DNA from: Antarcticirhabdus aurantiaca
Lineage (GTDB): Bacteria; Pseudomonadota; Alphaproteobacteria; Rhizobiales; Rhizobiaceae
Length of the DNA: 64,000 nucleotides
Assembly (NCBI RefSeq): GCF_009765365.1
Contig: NZ_VTOM01000005.1
Location: 124,001-188,000, forward strand
Direction: 5' to 3'
Both the position numbers and the translations under genes were made by a program. Shown one piece after another: positions 7,394 to 16,107 of the stretch (position 1 is its first letter; each line of letters starts with the position of its first letter). A model generated the notes under the pieces. That model was not told where the DNA came from, ran no database searches, and saw nothing but the letters and a program-made list of their open reading frames with translations.

Positions 7394-8705
7394 GCGCGAA
7401 ACGCGGTTCCCTGTTCGGCGGCACGGTGGCCGGAGCGGCGGCGGCGCGGGCGAGGAGCTCGCGGCCGTTGTCGCCCTCGATGATAGCGTCGAGGATCGCG
7501 CCGGGGAGGCCGGCATCGATGCGGGCGAGCGTGAAGTCCTCGGTGCGTCCCAGCCCCTCGCGCTCGATCAGCACGCGCTGATGCGTGCCGGCGAGGCGCT
7601 TCAGGTGGCTCGCGTGGCGCGCTTCGCCGAGCGCGCGCAGGCGCGCGGCGCGGCCCTTGATCGTACCCTTGTCGAGCTGCGGCATGCGCGCGGCGGGGGT
7701 TCCCTCGCGCGGAGAGAAGGGGAAGACGTGGAGGAAGGTCAGGCCGCATTCCTCGACGAGGCGCATCGAGTTCTCGAACATATCCTCGGTTTCGGTCGGG
7801 AAGCCGGCGATGATGTCGGCGCCGAAGACGATCTCCGGCCGGGCGGCGCGCAGGCGCGCGCAGAACTCGATCGCGTCGGCGCGCGAATGCCGGCGCTTCA
7901 TGCGCTTCAGGATCATGTCGTCGCCGGCCTGGAGCGAGAGGTGGAGGTGCGGCATGACCCGCGCCTCGCCGGTCAGCGCTTCCACCAGCGCCTCGTCGGC
8001 CTCGACGGAGTCGATCGAGGAGAGGCGCAGGCGCTTGAGGTCCGGCACGTGGCGCAGGATCGCCTGGACGAGCGCGCCGAGGCGGGGGGTGCCTGGAAGG
8101 TCGGCGCCCCAGCTCGTCATGTCGACGCCGGACAGGACGACCTCGCCGTAGCCGCTGGCGACGAGGCGCTTCACCTGATCCACCGCCGCGCCCATCGGCA
8201 CGGAGCGCGAGTTTCCGCGGCCGTAGGGGATGATGCAGAAGGTGCAGCGGTGGTCGCAGCCGTTCTGCACCTGGACGATGGCGCGTGCCCGCCCCTCGAT
8301 CGCGTCCACCATGTGGCTCGCGGTCTCCCGCACGCTCATGATGTCGTTGACGCGCACCTTCTCGGCCGCCGCCACGCCGAAGTCCGGCAGCGCGCGGTAG
8401 GTCTCGGCCTTCAGCTTTTCCTCGTTGCCGAGCACCGCATCGACCTCGGCCATGCCGGCGAAGTCGGCGGGCTTGGTCTGCGCGGCGCAGCCGGTGACGA
8501 GGATGCGCGCGTCCGGGCTCTCGCGCCGGGCCCGGCGCACGGCCTGGCGCGCCTGACGGACAGCCTCGGCGGTCACGGCGCAGGTGTTGAAGAGGATCAC
8601 CGGCCGCCCGTCGGTCCCGAGGCCCGCGGCCTCCGCCTCGCGCTTCATCACCTCGCCCTCGTAGGTGTTGAGGCGGCAGCCGAAGTTGACGACCTCGACG
8701 CTCAT
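7386..8705 (-). CDS. mtaB: tRNA t6A37 methylthiotransferase MtaB
   Basis: A 439-residue radical-SAM methylthiotransferase. The N-terminal UPF0004 domain supplies three cluster cysteines in [20 protein letters not shown] and VTGCAAQ. The radical SAM motif is CDHRCTFC, followed by [13 protein letters not shown]-terminal TRAM-like region ([20 protein letters not shown]) fits tRNA binding. MtaB converts t6A to ms2t6A at position 37 of tRNAs reading ANN codons. GCRLN rather than GCQMN separates it from MiaB and RimO. It overlaps dapF by ATGA at its start and ftsY by 8 bases at its end, so the three genes are probably translationally coupled. Confidence 0.93.
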   Translation of the reverse strand: MSVEVVNFGCRLNTYEGEVMKREAEAAGLGTDGRPVILFNTCAVTAEAVRQARQAVRRARRESPDARILVTGCAAQTKPADFAGMAEVDAVLGNEEKLKAETYRALPDFGVAAAEKVRVNDIMSVRETASHMVDAIEGRARAIVQVQNGCDHRCTFCIIPYGRGNSRSVPMGAAVDQVKRLVASGYGEVVLSGVDMTSWGADLPGTPRLGALVQAILRHVPDLKRLRLSSIDSVEADEALVEALTGEARVMPHLHLSLQAGDDMILKRMKRRHSRADAIEFCARLRAARPEIVFGADIIAGFPTETEDMFENSMRLVEECGLTFLHVFPFSPREGTPAARMPQLDKGTIKGRAARLRALGEARHASHLKRLAGTHQRVLIEREGLGRTEDFTLARIDAGLPGAILDAIIEGDNGRELLARAAAAPATVPPNREPRFAHG

Positions 8706-9616
8706 GCCGCAGCAGTCTCGTCGTCGCGGGAATAGGCGCCGGTCTCGGGGTCGAGGCGGCCGGACCACTCCCACTCGGCCGGGCCGGTCATCAGGACGTG
8801 GTCGTCGCTTGTCCGCCAGTCGATCAGGAGGTCGCCGCCCGGCAGCGTCACCGTGACCCTGCGGCCGGTGCGCCGGGTGCGCGCGCCCGAGACCGCCGCC
8901 GCGCAGGCCGCCGAGCCGCAGGCGAGCGTCAGCCCGACGCCGCGCTCCCAGGTGCGGATGGTCATGGCGTCCGGCGCGGTGACGCGGGCGATCGTGATGT
9001 TGGCGCGCTCGGGAAAGAGCGGGTGGTTCTCCAGCACGGGCCCGAAGCGGTCGAGGGCGTAGGACCAGACGTCCTCTTCGACCCAGAACACGGCGTGCGG
9101 GTTGCCCAGGGAGGCGACGGAGGGCGAATGGAGGATCGGCGCGTCGATCGGGCCGATCTGCAGCTCGATCGCGCGCGTGTCGGCGAACTCCTCGGCGAGC
9201 GGGATGTCCCGCCAGCCGAAGCGGGGCGCGCCCATGTCGACGGTGAGGAGCCCGTCCTCGCGCTCGGCCGCCAGGACGAGGCCCGCCCGCGTTTCGAAGG
9301 TGAAGTCGCGCCGGCCCGTTTCGGCGGCCAGCGCCTGCGCGACGCAGCGCGTGCCGTTGCCGCAGGCGCCGGCCTCCGAGCCGTCGGCGTTGAGGATCAG
9401 GACGAGGGCGTCGGTGCCGGGCGTGCGCGGATCGTGGACGGCCATGATCTGGTCGAAGCTCGTCTCGGCCCGCTCGGCGAGCGCGCGCGCGGCCTCGGGC
9501 GCGATGCGCGAGCGCCGGCCGCGCATGTCGGCGACGATGATCTTGTTGCCGAGGCCGTTCATCCGCGCGAAGGGGACGACCGGCCCCGTGTCCCGCGGCG
9601 TCGGCTGTTCTGTCAT
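8702..9616 (-). CDS. dapF: Diaminopimelate epimerase
   Basis: A 304-residue enzyme that interconverts LL- and meso-diaminopimelate for lysine and peptidoglycan synthesis. The two catalytic cysteines lie in the mirrored motifs GACGNGTRC and [10 protein letters not shown]. The N-terminus [15 protein letters not shown] is typical of the alphaproteobacterial form. The start at 9616 gives MTEQPTPRD; an alternative ATG three codons upstream (9625) is also in frame. It is the first gene of the dapF-mtaB-ftsY run and ends in a 4-base overlap with mtaB. The reading frame stays open far upstream, but that extension has no family similarity and is an effect of high GC. Confidence 0.95.
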   Translation of the reverse strand: MTEQPTPRDTGPVVPFARMNGLGNKIIVADMRGRRSRIAPEAARALAERAETSFDQIMAVHDPRTPGTDALVLILNADGSEAGACGNGTRCVAQALAAETGRRDFTFETRAGLVLAAEREDGLLTVDMGAPRFGWRDIPLAEEFADTRAIELQIGPIDAPILHSPSVASLGNPHAVFWVEEDVWSYALDRFGPVLENHPLFPERANITIARVTAPDAMTIRTWERGVGLTLACGSAACAAAVSGARTRRTGRRVTVTLPGGDLLIDWRTSDDHVLMTGPAEWEWSGRLDPETGAYSRDDETAAA

Positions 9617-9669
9617 GGCCCCCATATGGCGGAAACGCCTGCCGAATGCCAGTCGCGCGCCGGACGGCG

Positions 9670-10722
9670 TCACTTCTCCCAGTCGACGCCGATCGCCTCG
9701 CGGTCGAGCTCGTCCGCCTGCTTCTGGATCTCGCGCGATTCGGCGCGGTCCGCCTCGTCGTCCTCGGGCGGCGGGTTGGCTTCGGGCGCGACGTCGGTGA
9801 GGGCGAGCTTGAAGAACATCGGGAAATGGTCGGAGCCGATGTTGGGCACGCGCTTCATGGCGACGAGCTGGAAGCGCGCGTCGTGGAAGAGGTGGTCGAG
9901 CGGCCAGCGCAGGAAGACGAAGCGGGCGTCGAAGGTGTTGTAGAAGCCGCGGCCGATCCGCGGATCGAGGAGGCGCGACAGGCGCTGGAACATGCGCGTC
10001 GTGTTCGACCAGGCGACGTCGTTGAGATCGCCGCAGACGATGGCGGGCAACGGATCGCGGTCGACGAGGTCGGCGACCTTGAGAAGCTCGCCGTCGCGCC
10101 CGAGCGAGTCCTCGTAAGGGACCGGCGGCTCGGGATGGACGACATAAAGGCGGAAGCGCCGCCCGTCTTGCAGCGTGACGGCGGTGATGATGGAGGGCAC
10201 CTCTTCCATCACGAGGTCCTGGACGCTCGTTTCGGACAGGGGCAGGCGCGAGAAGAGGACGAGGCCGTAGGCGTTGTCGAGCGGATGGGCGACGACGTGG
10301 GGGTGGCTGTTTTCGAGCTGCCGCAGCGCCTCGACCCAGGCCGCGTCGGTTTCCATGAACACGGCGATGTCGGGGTCGAGCCGGCGCGTCGCCTCGATCG
10401 CCCGTCCGTAGTCGCGGTTCGACATCTTCACGTTGGCGGACAGGACGGAGACCGTGTTCGGCCCGTCTGGATCGCCCTTCCATCCCTGGGACTGGCGCGG
10501 GCGCAACGGCGTGAACTGCGCGATCGACACGGCCTGGACGAGGATCGTGCCCGCCTGGGCCGCGAGAAGCGGCCAGAACCAGTGCGGCTCGCGGATCAGG
10601 ACAAGCGTCGCGCCGGCGAGAAGCAGCGCGAGCACCAGGATCTGCAGGCGCGGGAAGGCGAAGGAGCGCACGAAGCCGTGCGGAACGTGCAGGAAGGACA
10701 CGAGCGTCGCGGCCAGAAGCAT
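9670..10722 (-). CDS. Membrane-anchored endonuclease/exonuclease/phosphatase family protein
   Basis: About 350 residues. Two or three hydrophobic segments near the N-terminus (about residues 1-65) are followed by an EEP-fold catalytic domain. That domain has [39 protein letters not shown] and the terminal GSDHFPMF, which supply the Asn, Glu, Asp-Asn and Asp-His residues of the metal-dependent phosphodiesterase site. The family includes nucleases, sphingomyelinases and phosphoinositide phosphatases; this membrane-anchored type is of uncertain substrate. The tail (about 305-350) is acidic and charged. The start is uncertain: ATG 10722 has no clear ribosome site, and the open frame extends about 25 codons further up to a TGA, with only an ATT as another possible start. 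Confidence 0.8.
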   Translation of the reverse strand: MLLAATLVSFLHVPHGFVRSFAFPRLQILVLALLLAGATLVLIREPHWFWPLLAAQAGTILVQAVSIAQFTPLRPRQSQGWKGDPDGPNTVSVLSANVKMSNRDYGRAIEATRRLDPDIAVFMETDAAWVEALRQLENSHPHVVAHPLDNAYGLVLFSRLPLSETSVQDLVMEEVPSIITAVTLQDGRRFRLYVVHPEPPVPYEDSLGRDGELLKVADLVDRDPLPAIVCGDLNDVAWSNTTRMFQRLSRLLDPRIGRGFYNTFDARFVFLRWPLDHLFHDARFQLVAMKRVPNIGSDHFPMFFKLALTDVAPEANPPPEDDEADRAESREIQKQADELDREAIGVDWEK

Positions 10723-10817
10723 GAGCGTGCCCGCCGCGATGACCCAGTGCGCCGCAATTCCCCTCGTCCTCCACTCCGGCCGCGCGCGGCCGGCTCATCA
10801 TCTCACTCAATTCTATG

Positions 10818-11912
10818 TCAGGCTTGCGACGTATCGTGCAAATCGTCCGAGGTCGGGGCCGTCGTCTCCGGTGTGGGCGTCAGGGCGCGCGGGAGCGGCG
10901 CTTCGATCCGGTGGGGCAGGGCGTGGACGAGGCCGGGCTGGGCGGCGCGGAAGCGCTCGGGCGGCAGGTCCCAGCGCCGGCAGGCCTCCAGGAGCCGGCG
11001 CGGCGGCTCGTCGATCGCCTCGTCGGTGAGCGGAAAGCAGCCCCAATGGCTTCCCAGCGTCATCTCGGCTTCGAGGAAGCGGGCGCCGCGCACCGCCTCG
11101 TCCGGATCCTGGTGCTGCGGGCGCATGACGGCGCGCGGGTTGTAGGCGCCGATCGGCAGCACCGCGAGCCGCGCGGGGCCGTGGCGCTCGCGCACCGCCC
11201 GGTAGGTCGCGCCGCCGCCGAAGCCCGTATCGCCGACATAGAAGACGAAGCCGGCCGGCGTGTCGAAGGCGAAGGAGGCCCAGAGCGTCATCCGCCGGTC
11301 GAGAACGCCGCGCGCGCCCCAATGGTGCGTCGGCTCGAAGGTCAGCCCCAGCCCGTGGCCGAGCCGCACGCGTTCGTGCCAGTCGAAGCCCTCGACGTCG
11401 GCGCGGGGGCACCATCCCCGGATGATCCGATCGAGACCGAGCGGCACGAGGAAGCGCGGCGCGTGCTCGCGCTGGAGCCGCACGAGGGTCGGGCGGTCCA
11501 TGTGGTCGTAGTGCGAATGGGTGACGCAGACCGCGTCGATGGGCGGGAGCGCCTCGAAGTCGATGCCGGGCGCCTGGCGGCGCATCGGCTCGCCGAAGGG
11601 GAGCGGCGAGCAGCGCTGCGACCAGACGGGATCGAGAAGGACGTTGAGGCCCGCCGTCTGCAGCAGGAACGAGGCGTGGCCGACATGAACGAGGCGCAGC
11701 GCCTCGCCGCCCACGCGCTCGGGCGGCACGTCCTTGGGGTAGGGGCTCGGGAACACGGCCGGCCAGGGCACGCGGTTGCGCGATCGCTCCCGCTGCCAGC
11801 GCCAGATGGCCGACAGCGGCGCCGGCATCTCGCCGCCCGGATTGAAGAAGCGCCGCCCGTCGAAGTGGTCGCCGGCCGGGCCGGCATGGTAGGGGTTGCG
11901 GAAGGGCTTCAT
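10818..11912 (-). CDS. Metallo-beta-lactamase-fold hydrolase (UlaG/NAPE-PLD-like)
   Basis: A 364-residue metallo-hydrolase. The zinc motif HSHYDHMD follows DAVCVTH, and further ligands lie in [17 protein letters not shown] and GSHWGCFPL. The N-terminal third ([29 protein letters not shown]) matches the group related to N-acyl-phosphatidylethanolamine phospholipase D and UlaG lactonase, often annotated as outer-membrane- or lipid-associated MBL proteins. No signal peptide is evident. The C-terminal 20 residues are a Thr/Pro/Asp-rich tail. The gene is on the same strand as the EEP gene, 95 bases upstream of it. The substrate is unknown. Confidence 0.8.
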   Translation of the reverse strand: MKPFRNPYHAGPAGDHFDGRRFFNPGGEMPAPLSAIWRWQRERSRNRVPWPAVFPSPYPKDVPPERVGGEALRLVHVGHASFLLQTAGLNVLLDPVWSQRCSPLPFGEPMRRQAPGIDFEALPPIDAVCVTHSHYDHMDRPTLVRLQREHAPRFLVPLGLDRIIRGWCPRADVEGFDWHERVRLGHGLGLTFEPTHHWGARGVLDRRMTLWASFAFDTPAGFVFYVGDTGFGGGATYRAVRERHGPARLAVLPIGAYNPRAVMRPQHQDPDEAVRGARFLEAEMTLGSHWGCFPLTDEAIDEPPRRLLEACRRWDLPPERFRAAQPGLVHALPHRIEAPLPRALTPTPETTAPTSDDLHDTSQA

Positions 11913-12016
11913 CGGTGCGGGCGTCTCCGGGCGCGGGCAGGCTCCCGGAGATGGCGCCCCGCCGGGCGGGGAAAAGAGGCGGCGCGGCTCTCAGCGCGCG
12001 CCGCGGCCAGCGATGC

Positions 12017-12457
12017 TCACGCCGCCTGTCCCGCACCCTCGCAGGCCATGGCCTCGTTGGCGGCCGCCATGTCCATCCACATGACCTCCCAGATATGGCC
12101 GTCCGGGTCCTCGTAGGAGCGGCCGTACATGAAGCCGAAGTCCTGCGTCGGGGTCGGATCGGCCGTGCCGCCGGCCGATACCGCCGCCGAGACGCGCGCG
12201 TCGACGCTCTCGCGGCTGTCCTCCGACACGCAGATCAGCACCTCGCTCGTGGTTCGAGCGTCGGCGATCGCCTTGGCGGTGAACTGCCGGTACTTCGCGT
12301 GCGTGAGCAGCATGACGTGGATGGTCTCGGACACCACCATGCAGGCCGCCGTGTCGTCGGAGAATTGCGGGTTCTTGGTCGCGCCGACGCCCTCGTAGAA
12401 GGCGATCGAGCGGGGCAGGTCGGCAACGGGCAGGTTGACGAAGATCAGCTTGGACAT
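12017..12457 (-). CDS. VOC family protein (glyoxalase-like)
   Basis: A 146-residue vicinal-oxygen-chelate protein. It starts MSKLIFVNLPVADLPRSIAF and ends YEDPDGHIWEVMWMDM, with the usual terminal Glu metal ligand. Close family members are annotated as glyoxalase or lactoylglutathione lyase, sometimes as extradiol dioxygenase-like. The gene is divergent from an HxlR regulator with only 86 bases between starts. Operator-like palindromes sit at the regulator's end of that gap, so this protein is a plausible regulatory target and may handle a small reactive or aromatic compound. That role is inferred from context. Confidence 0.82.
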   Translation of the reverse strand: MSKLIFVNLPVADLPRSIAFYEGVGATKNPQFSDDTAACMVVSETIHVMLLTHAKYRQFTAKAIADARTTSEVLICVSEDSRESVDARVSAAVSAGGTADPTPTQDFGFMYGRSYEDPDGHIWEVMWMDMAAANEAMACEGAGQAA

Positions 12458-12526
12458 CCGGCGGGTTCCTCTTCTTCGCCGGCGGACCCCTCCGATCCGC
12501 CGCTCGTTGACAGGCTAGACCGAAGA

Positions 12527-12564
12527 AGTTACTTTTTGCAACTATGAAGTCAGAAAAAATAACT
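12527..12564. promoter_or_regulatory. Two operator-like palindromes at the HxlR start codon
   Basis: Site 1, AGTTACTTTTTGCAACT at 12527-12543, ends exactly at the base before the ATG at 12544. Site 2, AGTCAGAAAAAATAACT at 12548-12564, lies inside the first codons. Read in reverse complement, site 2 matches site 1 at 13 of 17 positions. Both have AGT/ACT outer arms around an A/T-tract. Their centres are 21 bases apart, two turns of the helix, so two dimers would sit on the same face. HxlR proteins bind such short palindromes as dimers; binding here is inference. Confidence 0.6.
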
Positions 12565-13254
12565 GAACAGACCGAGGGCCCGGCCCGGCGCCGCTACGAG
12601 GATGCCTGCGCCGCCGCCCACGCGATGGATCTCGTCGGCGAGCGCTGGGCCTTGTTCGTGATGCGCGAACTGATGCTCGGCCCCTTGCGCTTCACGGACC
12701 TGCGCGCGCGCCTGCCCGGCCTCAGCGCCAACGTCCTGACGCAGCGGCTGGAGGGACTGGAGGCCGCTGGCATCGTTCGTCGCCGCCGCCTGCCGCCGCC
12801 GGCCGCCGCGCAGGTCTACGAGCTGACGGCCTGGGGCCTGGAAGCGGAGCCGATCTTCGTCGCGCTCGGTCGCTGGGCGGCGCGCTCGCCCGCCCACGAT
12901 CCGACGCTGCCCTTCTCCGCCGCCTCGCTCCTCCTGTCACTGCGCACCATGTTCGACCCCGAGCGCGGGGCGGGGCTCGATCTCGCGCTCGGCATCCGCT
13001 TGCCGGAAGCCGGTCTTGTCGGACAGGTCTCGGGCGCGCGCCTGTCCATCGCCCCGGGCGAGATCCCCGATACCGTCGATCTCGCCTTCAACGGCAACGC
13101 CCGCGGCGTTGCCGCGTTCATCTACGGCGGCGTGCCGGCCGAGGTTCTGGCGGGTGATGGCCTGCTGCGCATCGAAGGCGATCCGGCGCTCGCCGCCGCC
13201 TTTGCCGCCTGCTTCCCGTTGCCCGACAAGGCGGAGGCGCCTCCGGCGGGCTGA
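12544..13254 (+). CDS. HxlR-family regulator with C-terminal SCP2-like domain
   Basis: A 236-residue regulator. Residues about 17-115 form the HxlR winged helix: RRYEDACAAAHAMDLVGERW, MRELMLGPLRFTDLRARLPG, LSANVLTQRLEGLEAAGIV. The C-terminal half (about 125-228) resembles an SCP2-type ligand-binding fold, as in many actinobacterial and alphaproteobacterial HxlR proteins, and could sense a hydrophobic effector. The ATG abuts operator-like site 1, which leaves no room for a normal ribosome site. Translation may be leaderless, or the start region may be tightly autoregulated. No other start codon lies between here and the conserved domain. The divergent VOC gene is the likely target. Confidence 0.85.
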   Translation: MKSEKITEQTEGPARRRYEDACAAAHAMDLVGERWALFVMRELMLGPLRFTDLRARLPGLSANVLTQRLEGLEAAGIVRRRRLPPPAAAQVYELTAWGLEAEPIFVALGRWAARSPAHDPTLPFSAASLLLSLRTMFDPERGAGLDLALGIRLPEAGLVGQVSGARLSIAPGEIPDTVDLAFNGNARGVAAFIYGGVPAEVLAGDGLLRIEGDPALAAAFAACFPLPDKAEAPPAG

Positions 13255-13305
13255 CGACGTGCACGACGGCCGGCGCAATGATATGTCCATCGAAGCGCTA
13301 GACTT

Positions 13306-13318
13306 GGAACCTGGTTCC
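13306..13318. promoter_or_regulatory. Palindrome upstream of metQ
   Basis: GGAACC-T-GGTTCC is a perfect 6-bp inverted repeat with a one-base centre, 72 bases before the metQ start. A second small hairpin (GGCGC-TTC-GCGCC, near 13354-13366) follows closer to the gene. Either could be an operator or part of a leader. I found no match to SAM-II or other known SAM riboswitch layouts in this 135-base gap. Confidence 0.35.
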
Positions 13319-13389
13319 TGGTCGGCGCCCGAGCGGGACGCTATCCCGTTCATGGGCGCTTCGCGCCGAGAACGAACCGAACGGACCCG

Positions 13390-14220
13390 ATGATGACCTT
13401 CTCCACCTCCGCCGACCCGAGCCGCCGCCGCATCCTGTTCGCCGGCCTTGCCGTAGGCGCCGCCCTTCTCGCCTCGGGCGTGGCCATGGCGCAGGAGCCG
13501 CAGACGGTGCGCGTCGGCATCATGGCCGGCGAGGACGAGGAGATCTGGAAGGTGGTCGCGAGCGAGGCCGCGAAGTCCGGCCTCACCGTCGAGCCCGTGG
13601 TGTTCTCCGACTACGTCCAGCCGAACGAGGCGCTGGCGAACAACGAGATCCAGGCCAACGCCTTCCAGCACGAGCCCTACCTTCAGGCGCAGATCCAGCA
13701 GCATGGCTACGAGATCGTGCCCGCCGGCTACACGCTGATCGCGCCGATCGGCCTTTACTCGCGCAAGCACGCCTCGGTCGCCGAGCTGCCCGAGGGCGCG
13801 ACGATCGGCATTCCGAACGATCCGTCCAATGGTGGGCGGGCGCTGAACCTCCTGGCGGACCAGGGCATCATCAAGCTGCGCGAGGGTGCCGGCATCCTCG
13901 CCACCGCGCTCGACGTGTCGGAGAACCCGAAGAACGTCCAGATCCAGGAGCTCGACGCGGGCATCGTCGGCCGCTCGATCGACGACCTCGACGCCGGCGT
14001 CGTCAACACCGACTGGGCTCTGAAGAGCGGCCTCGATCCGCAGAAGGAGCGGATCGCGCAGGAAGGGCTGGAGAACAATCCCTACCGCAACTTCATCGCC
14101 GTGCGCGCCGAGGACAAGGACAAGCCCTGGGTGAAGACCCTCGTCTCGGCCTATCAGTCCGAGCCGGTTCGCGCCGCCTTCGAGACGATCTACAAGGGCT
14201 CGATCCTTCCCGCCTGGTGA
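13390..14220 (+). CDS. metQ: Methionine ABC transporter substrate-binding protein (NlpA/MetQ family)
   Basis: A 276-residue periplasmic binding protein. The N-terminus has SRRRILFAG before a hydrophobic segment ending VAMAQ, a Tat-like signal with Ala-x-Ala cleavage and no lipobox Cys. The mature part shows the NlpA fold: VRVGIMAGEDEEIW, QPNEALANNEIQANAFQHEP, GLYSRKHASVAELP, IPNDPSNGGRAL and AGVVNTDWAL. It delivers methionine to the MetNI permease encoded directly downstream. Two adjacent ATG codons (13390 and 13393) could start translation. A strong intrinsic terminator follows the stop codon, so metQ can be made in excess over metNI. Confidence 0.92.
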   Translation: MMTFSTSADPSRRRILFAGLAVGAALLASGVAMAQEPQTVRVGIMAGEDEEIWKVVASEAAKSGLTVEPVVFSDYVQPNEALANNEIQANAFQHEPYLQAQIQQHGYEIVPAGYTLIAPIGLYSRKHASVAELPEGATIGIPNDPSNGGRALNLLADQGIIKLREGAGILATALDVSENPKNVQIQELDAGIVGRSIDDLDAGVVNTDWALKSGLDPQKERIAQEGLENNPYRNFIAVRAEDKDKPWVKTLVSAYQSEPVRAAFETIYKGSILPAW

Positions 14221-14260
14221 TCGCCCGCGCGATCCTGCGGAAAAATCGTCGACCGATCCT

Positions 14261-14296
14261 GTCGTCCGGCCCCAGCGGCCGGACGACGCGTTTTTT
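14261..14296 (+). terminator. Intrinsic terminator between metQ and metN
   Basis: A perfect 11-bp stem, GTCGTCCGGCC (14261-14271) with GGCCGGACGAC (14277-14287), closes a 5-base loop and is followed by GCG and six T residues (14291-14296). This is a textbook Rho-independent terminator. It sits after metQ and 12 bases before metN, so metNI expression depends on partial readthrough or on a separate promoter. Confidence 0.9.
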
Positions 14297-14308
14297 GAAC
14301 GAGACATC

Positions 14309-15412
14309 ATGAACGTGCAGCCCCTCCACATCGACGCCGCCGGACCGGGTCCGGACGCCGCCGCTGCCGCTGCCGCCGGCCCGCCGGTGGTGGAACTCGC
14401 CGGCGTCTCCAAGCGCTTCGGCCAGCGCGCCGCCTTGGACGAGGTGACGCTGACGGTTCGCCGCGGCGAGGTTCTCGGCATCATCGGCCGCTCGGGCGCC
14501 GGCAAGTCGACCCTGATCCGCTGCCTCAACGGGCTGGAGCGGCCGGACGCCGGCGAGGTGCGCATCGAGGGGCGGGCGATCTCGCGCCTGTCGGAGCGCG
14601 AGCTGCAGCCGATGCGCCGGCGGATCGGCATGATCTTCCAGCACTTCAACCTCCTCGCCAATTCGACGGCGGCCGAGAACGTCGCCCTGCCGCTGAAGAT
14701 CGCCGGGATCGCGAAGGCCGAGCGGATGCGCCGCGCCGGCGAGCTCCTCGACCTCGTCGGGTTGAGCGATCGCGGCGGAGCCTATCCGGCGCAGCTTTCC
14801 GGCGGCCAGAAGCAGCGCGTCGGCATCGCCCGCGCGCTCGCCGCCGAGCCGGCGCTGCTCCTCTCGGACGAGGCGACCTCGGCGCTCGATCCGGAAACCA
14901 CGGGGCAGATCCTGGAGCTCCTGCGCGACATCAACCGTCGCCTCGGCCTCACCGTCGCCCTCGTCACCCACGAGATGGAGGTGGTGCGCGAGATCGCCTC
15001 GCGCGTCGTGGTGCTCGAGAACGGACACGTCGCGGAGGAAGGCGAGGTCTGCCGCGTCTTCGCCGACCCGCAGGCGCCGATCACCGCGACGCTGCTGCGC
15101 AGCCTGCGTCCCGAACTGCCGGCGGACCTTGCCGCTCGCCTGACAAGCACGCTTGGGGGCGAGGCCGTGTTCCGCCTCGACCTCGTCGGCGAGGCGGCAC
15201 GCGCGCCGCTCCTCGCCGAACTCGCCGGCCGGTTCGGTGCCGAGGCGCGGCTGCTCCACGGCGGCATCGAGACGATCCAGGGGCGGCCCGTCGCCCGGCT
15301 CTTCGTCGCCGTGCGCCCGTCACCCGCGGCGGATCTCGCCGCGATCGCCGCCTTCCTCGCTTCCCGCGCCACCCGTTCGGACCTTCTCGGCCATGTCAGC
15401 TCAGCTTCTTGA
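14309..15412 (+). CDS. metN: Methionine ABC transporter ATP-binding protein
   Basis: A 367-residue ABC ATPase with Walker A GRSGAGKST, signature LSGGQKQRVGIARAL, Walker B LLLSDEATSALD and the switch His in LVTHEMEVV. The C-terminal part (about 270-350, from LTSTLGGEAVFRLDLVG) is a NIL domain, which in MetN binds methionine and shuts transport down when the internal pool is full. This supports methionine rather than another NlpA-type substrate. The N-terminus carries an Ala/Gly-rich 25-residue extension before the first ABC strand. The gene overlaps metI by 20 bases. Confidence 0.93.
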   Translation: MNVQPLHIDAAGPGPDAAAAAAAGPPVVELAGVSKRFGQRAALDEVTLTVRRGEVLGIIGRSGAGKSTLIRCLNGLERPDAGEVRIEGRAISRLSERELQPMRRRIGMIFQHFNLLANSTAAENVALPLKIAGIAKAERMRRAGELLDLVGLSDRGGAYPAQLSGGQKQRVGIARALAAEPALLLSDEATSALDPETTGQILELLRDINRRLGLTVALVTHEMEVVREIASRVVVLENGHVAEEGEVCRVFADPQAPITATLLRSLRPELPADLAARLTSTLGGEAVFRLDLVGEAARAPLLAELAGRFGAEARLLHGGIETIQGRPVARLFVAVRPSPAADLAAIAAFLASRATRSDLLGHVSSAS

Positions 15413-16049
15413 CCTCCTCTTGAAGGCCACGGGCGAGACGCTCCTGATGACGGCGGCCTCCGGCCTCGCCTCGCTCGTCGTCGGCCTGCCGATCGGGCTT
15501 CTCCTCGTCGTCACCTCGCCCGGCGGCGTCTGGCCGGCCCCCTGGACCAACCGCGTCCTCGGCACGCTGGTCGACGCCTTCCGCTCGGTGCCCTTCATCA
15601 TCCTTCTCGTCGCGCTGATCCCCTTCACGCGCCTCGTGGTCGGCACCTCGATCGGGACCTGGGCCGCGATCGTGCCGCTCTCGATCGCAGCGATCCCCTA
15701 CTACGCCCGCATCGCCGAGGTCTCCCTGCGCGAGGTCGATTCGGGCCTGGTCGAGGCGGTGCGCGCCATGGGCGGCAGCCGCTGGGCGCTGGTGCGCGAG
15801 GTGCTGGTGCCCGAAGCCCTGCCGAGCCTCGTCGCCGGCTTCGTGGTGACGCTGATCACGCTGATCGGGGCCACCGCCATCGCCGGCGCGATCGGCGCCG
15901 GCGGGCTCGGCGACCTCGCCATCCGCTACGGCTACCAGCGCTTCCAGACCGAGGTCATGCTGGCCGTGGTGGTGGTCCTGATCCTTCTCGTGACGGTTCT
16001 CCAGAAGGGCGGCGACGCCCTCGTCGCCCGGCTCGACCACCGGCGCTAA
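15393..16049 (+). CDS. metI: Methionine ABC transporter permease
   Basis: A 218-residue inner-membrane permease with about five hydrophobic segments. The EAA loop region is recognisable as GLVEAVRAMGGSRWALVREV, which contacts the MetN ATPase. The start ATG 15393 gives MSAQLLDLLLKATGETLLMT, the expected MetI N-terminus, and overlaps the end of metN by 20 bases, suggesting translational coupling. Together with MetQ and MetN it forms the high-affinity D/L-methionine importer. A perfect GC-rich hairpin follows its stop codon. Confidence 0.93.
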   Translation: MSAQLLDLLLKATGETLLMTAASGLASLVVGLPIGLLLVVTSPGGVWPAPWTNRVLGTLVDAFRSVPFIILLVALIPFTRLVVGTSIGTWAAIVPLSIAAIPYYARIAEVSLREVDSGLVEAVRAMGGSRWALVREVLVPEALPSLVAGFVVTLITLIGATAIAGAIGAGGLGDLAIRYGYQRFQTEVMLAVVVVLILLVTVLQKGGDALVARLDHRR

Positions 16050-16056
16050 CGAAAAC

Positions 16057-16076
16057 GGCCCGCCGGGTGGCGGGCC
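16057..16076 (+). terminator. Hairpin after metI
   Basis: GGCCCGCC (16057-16064) and GGCGGGCC (16069-16076) form a perfect 8-bp stem with a 4-base loop, eight bases after the metI stop. AAAA precedes it and no T-run follows on the plus strand. It may end metNI transcripts in a Rho-assisted way, or serve the minus strand as the terminator of the DoxX remnant, where AAAA reads as a T-run. Confidence 0.55.
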
Positions 16077-16107
16077 GCTCGTCATGCTCTGGGCGACCGG
16101 CCGCGTA

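Noticed and set aside
8702..10810. dapF read as a 702-residue fusion protein
   Set aside because: The upstream 400 residues are Arg/Ala low complexity and are the out-of-frame reading of the EEP-family gene. DapF proteins begin at 9616.
13255..13389. A SAM riboswitch upstream of metQ
   Set aside because: I found small hairpins and a palindrome but no match to the conserved cores of SAM-I, SAM-II or SAM/SAH classes as I know them. A covariance-model search would settle it.
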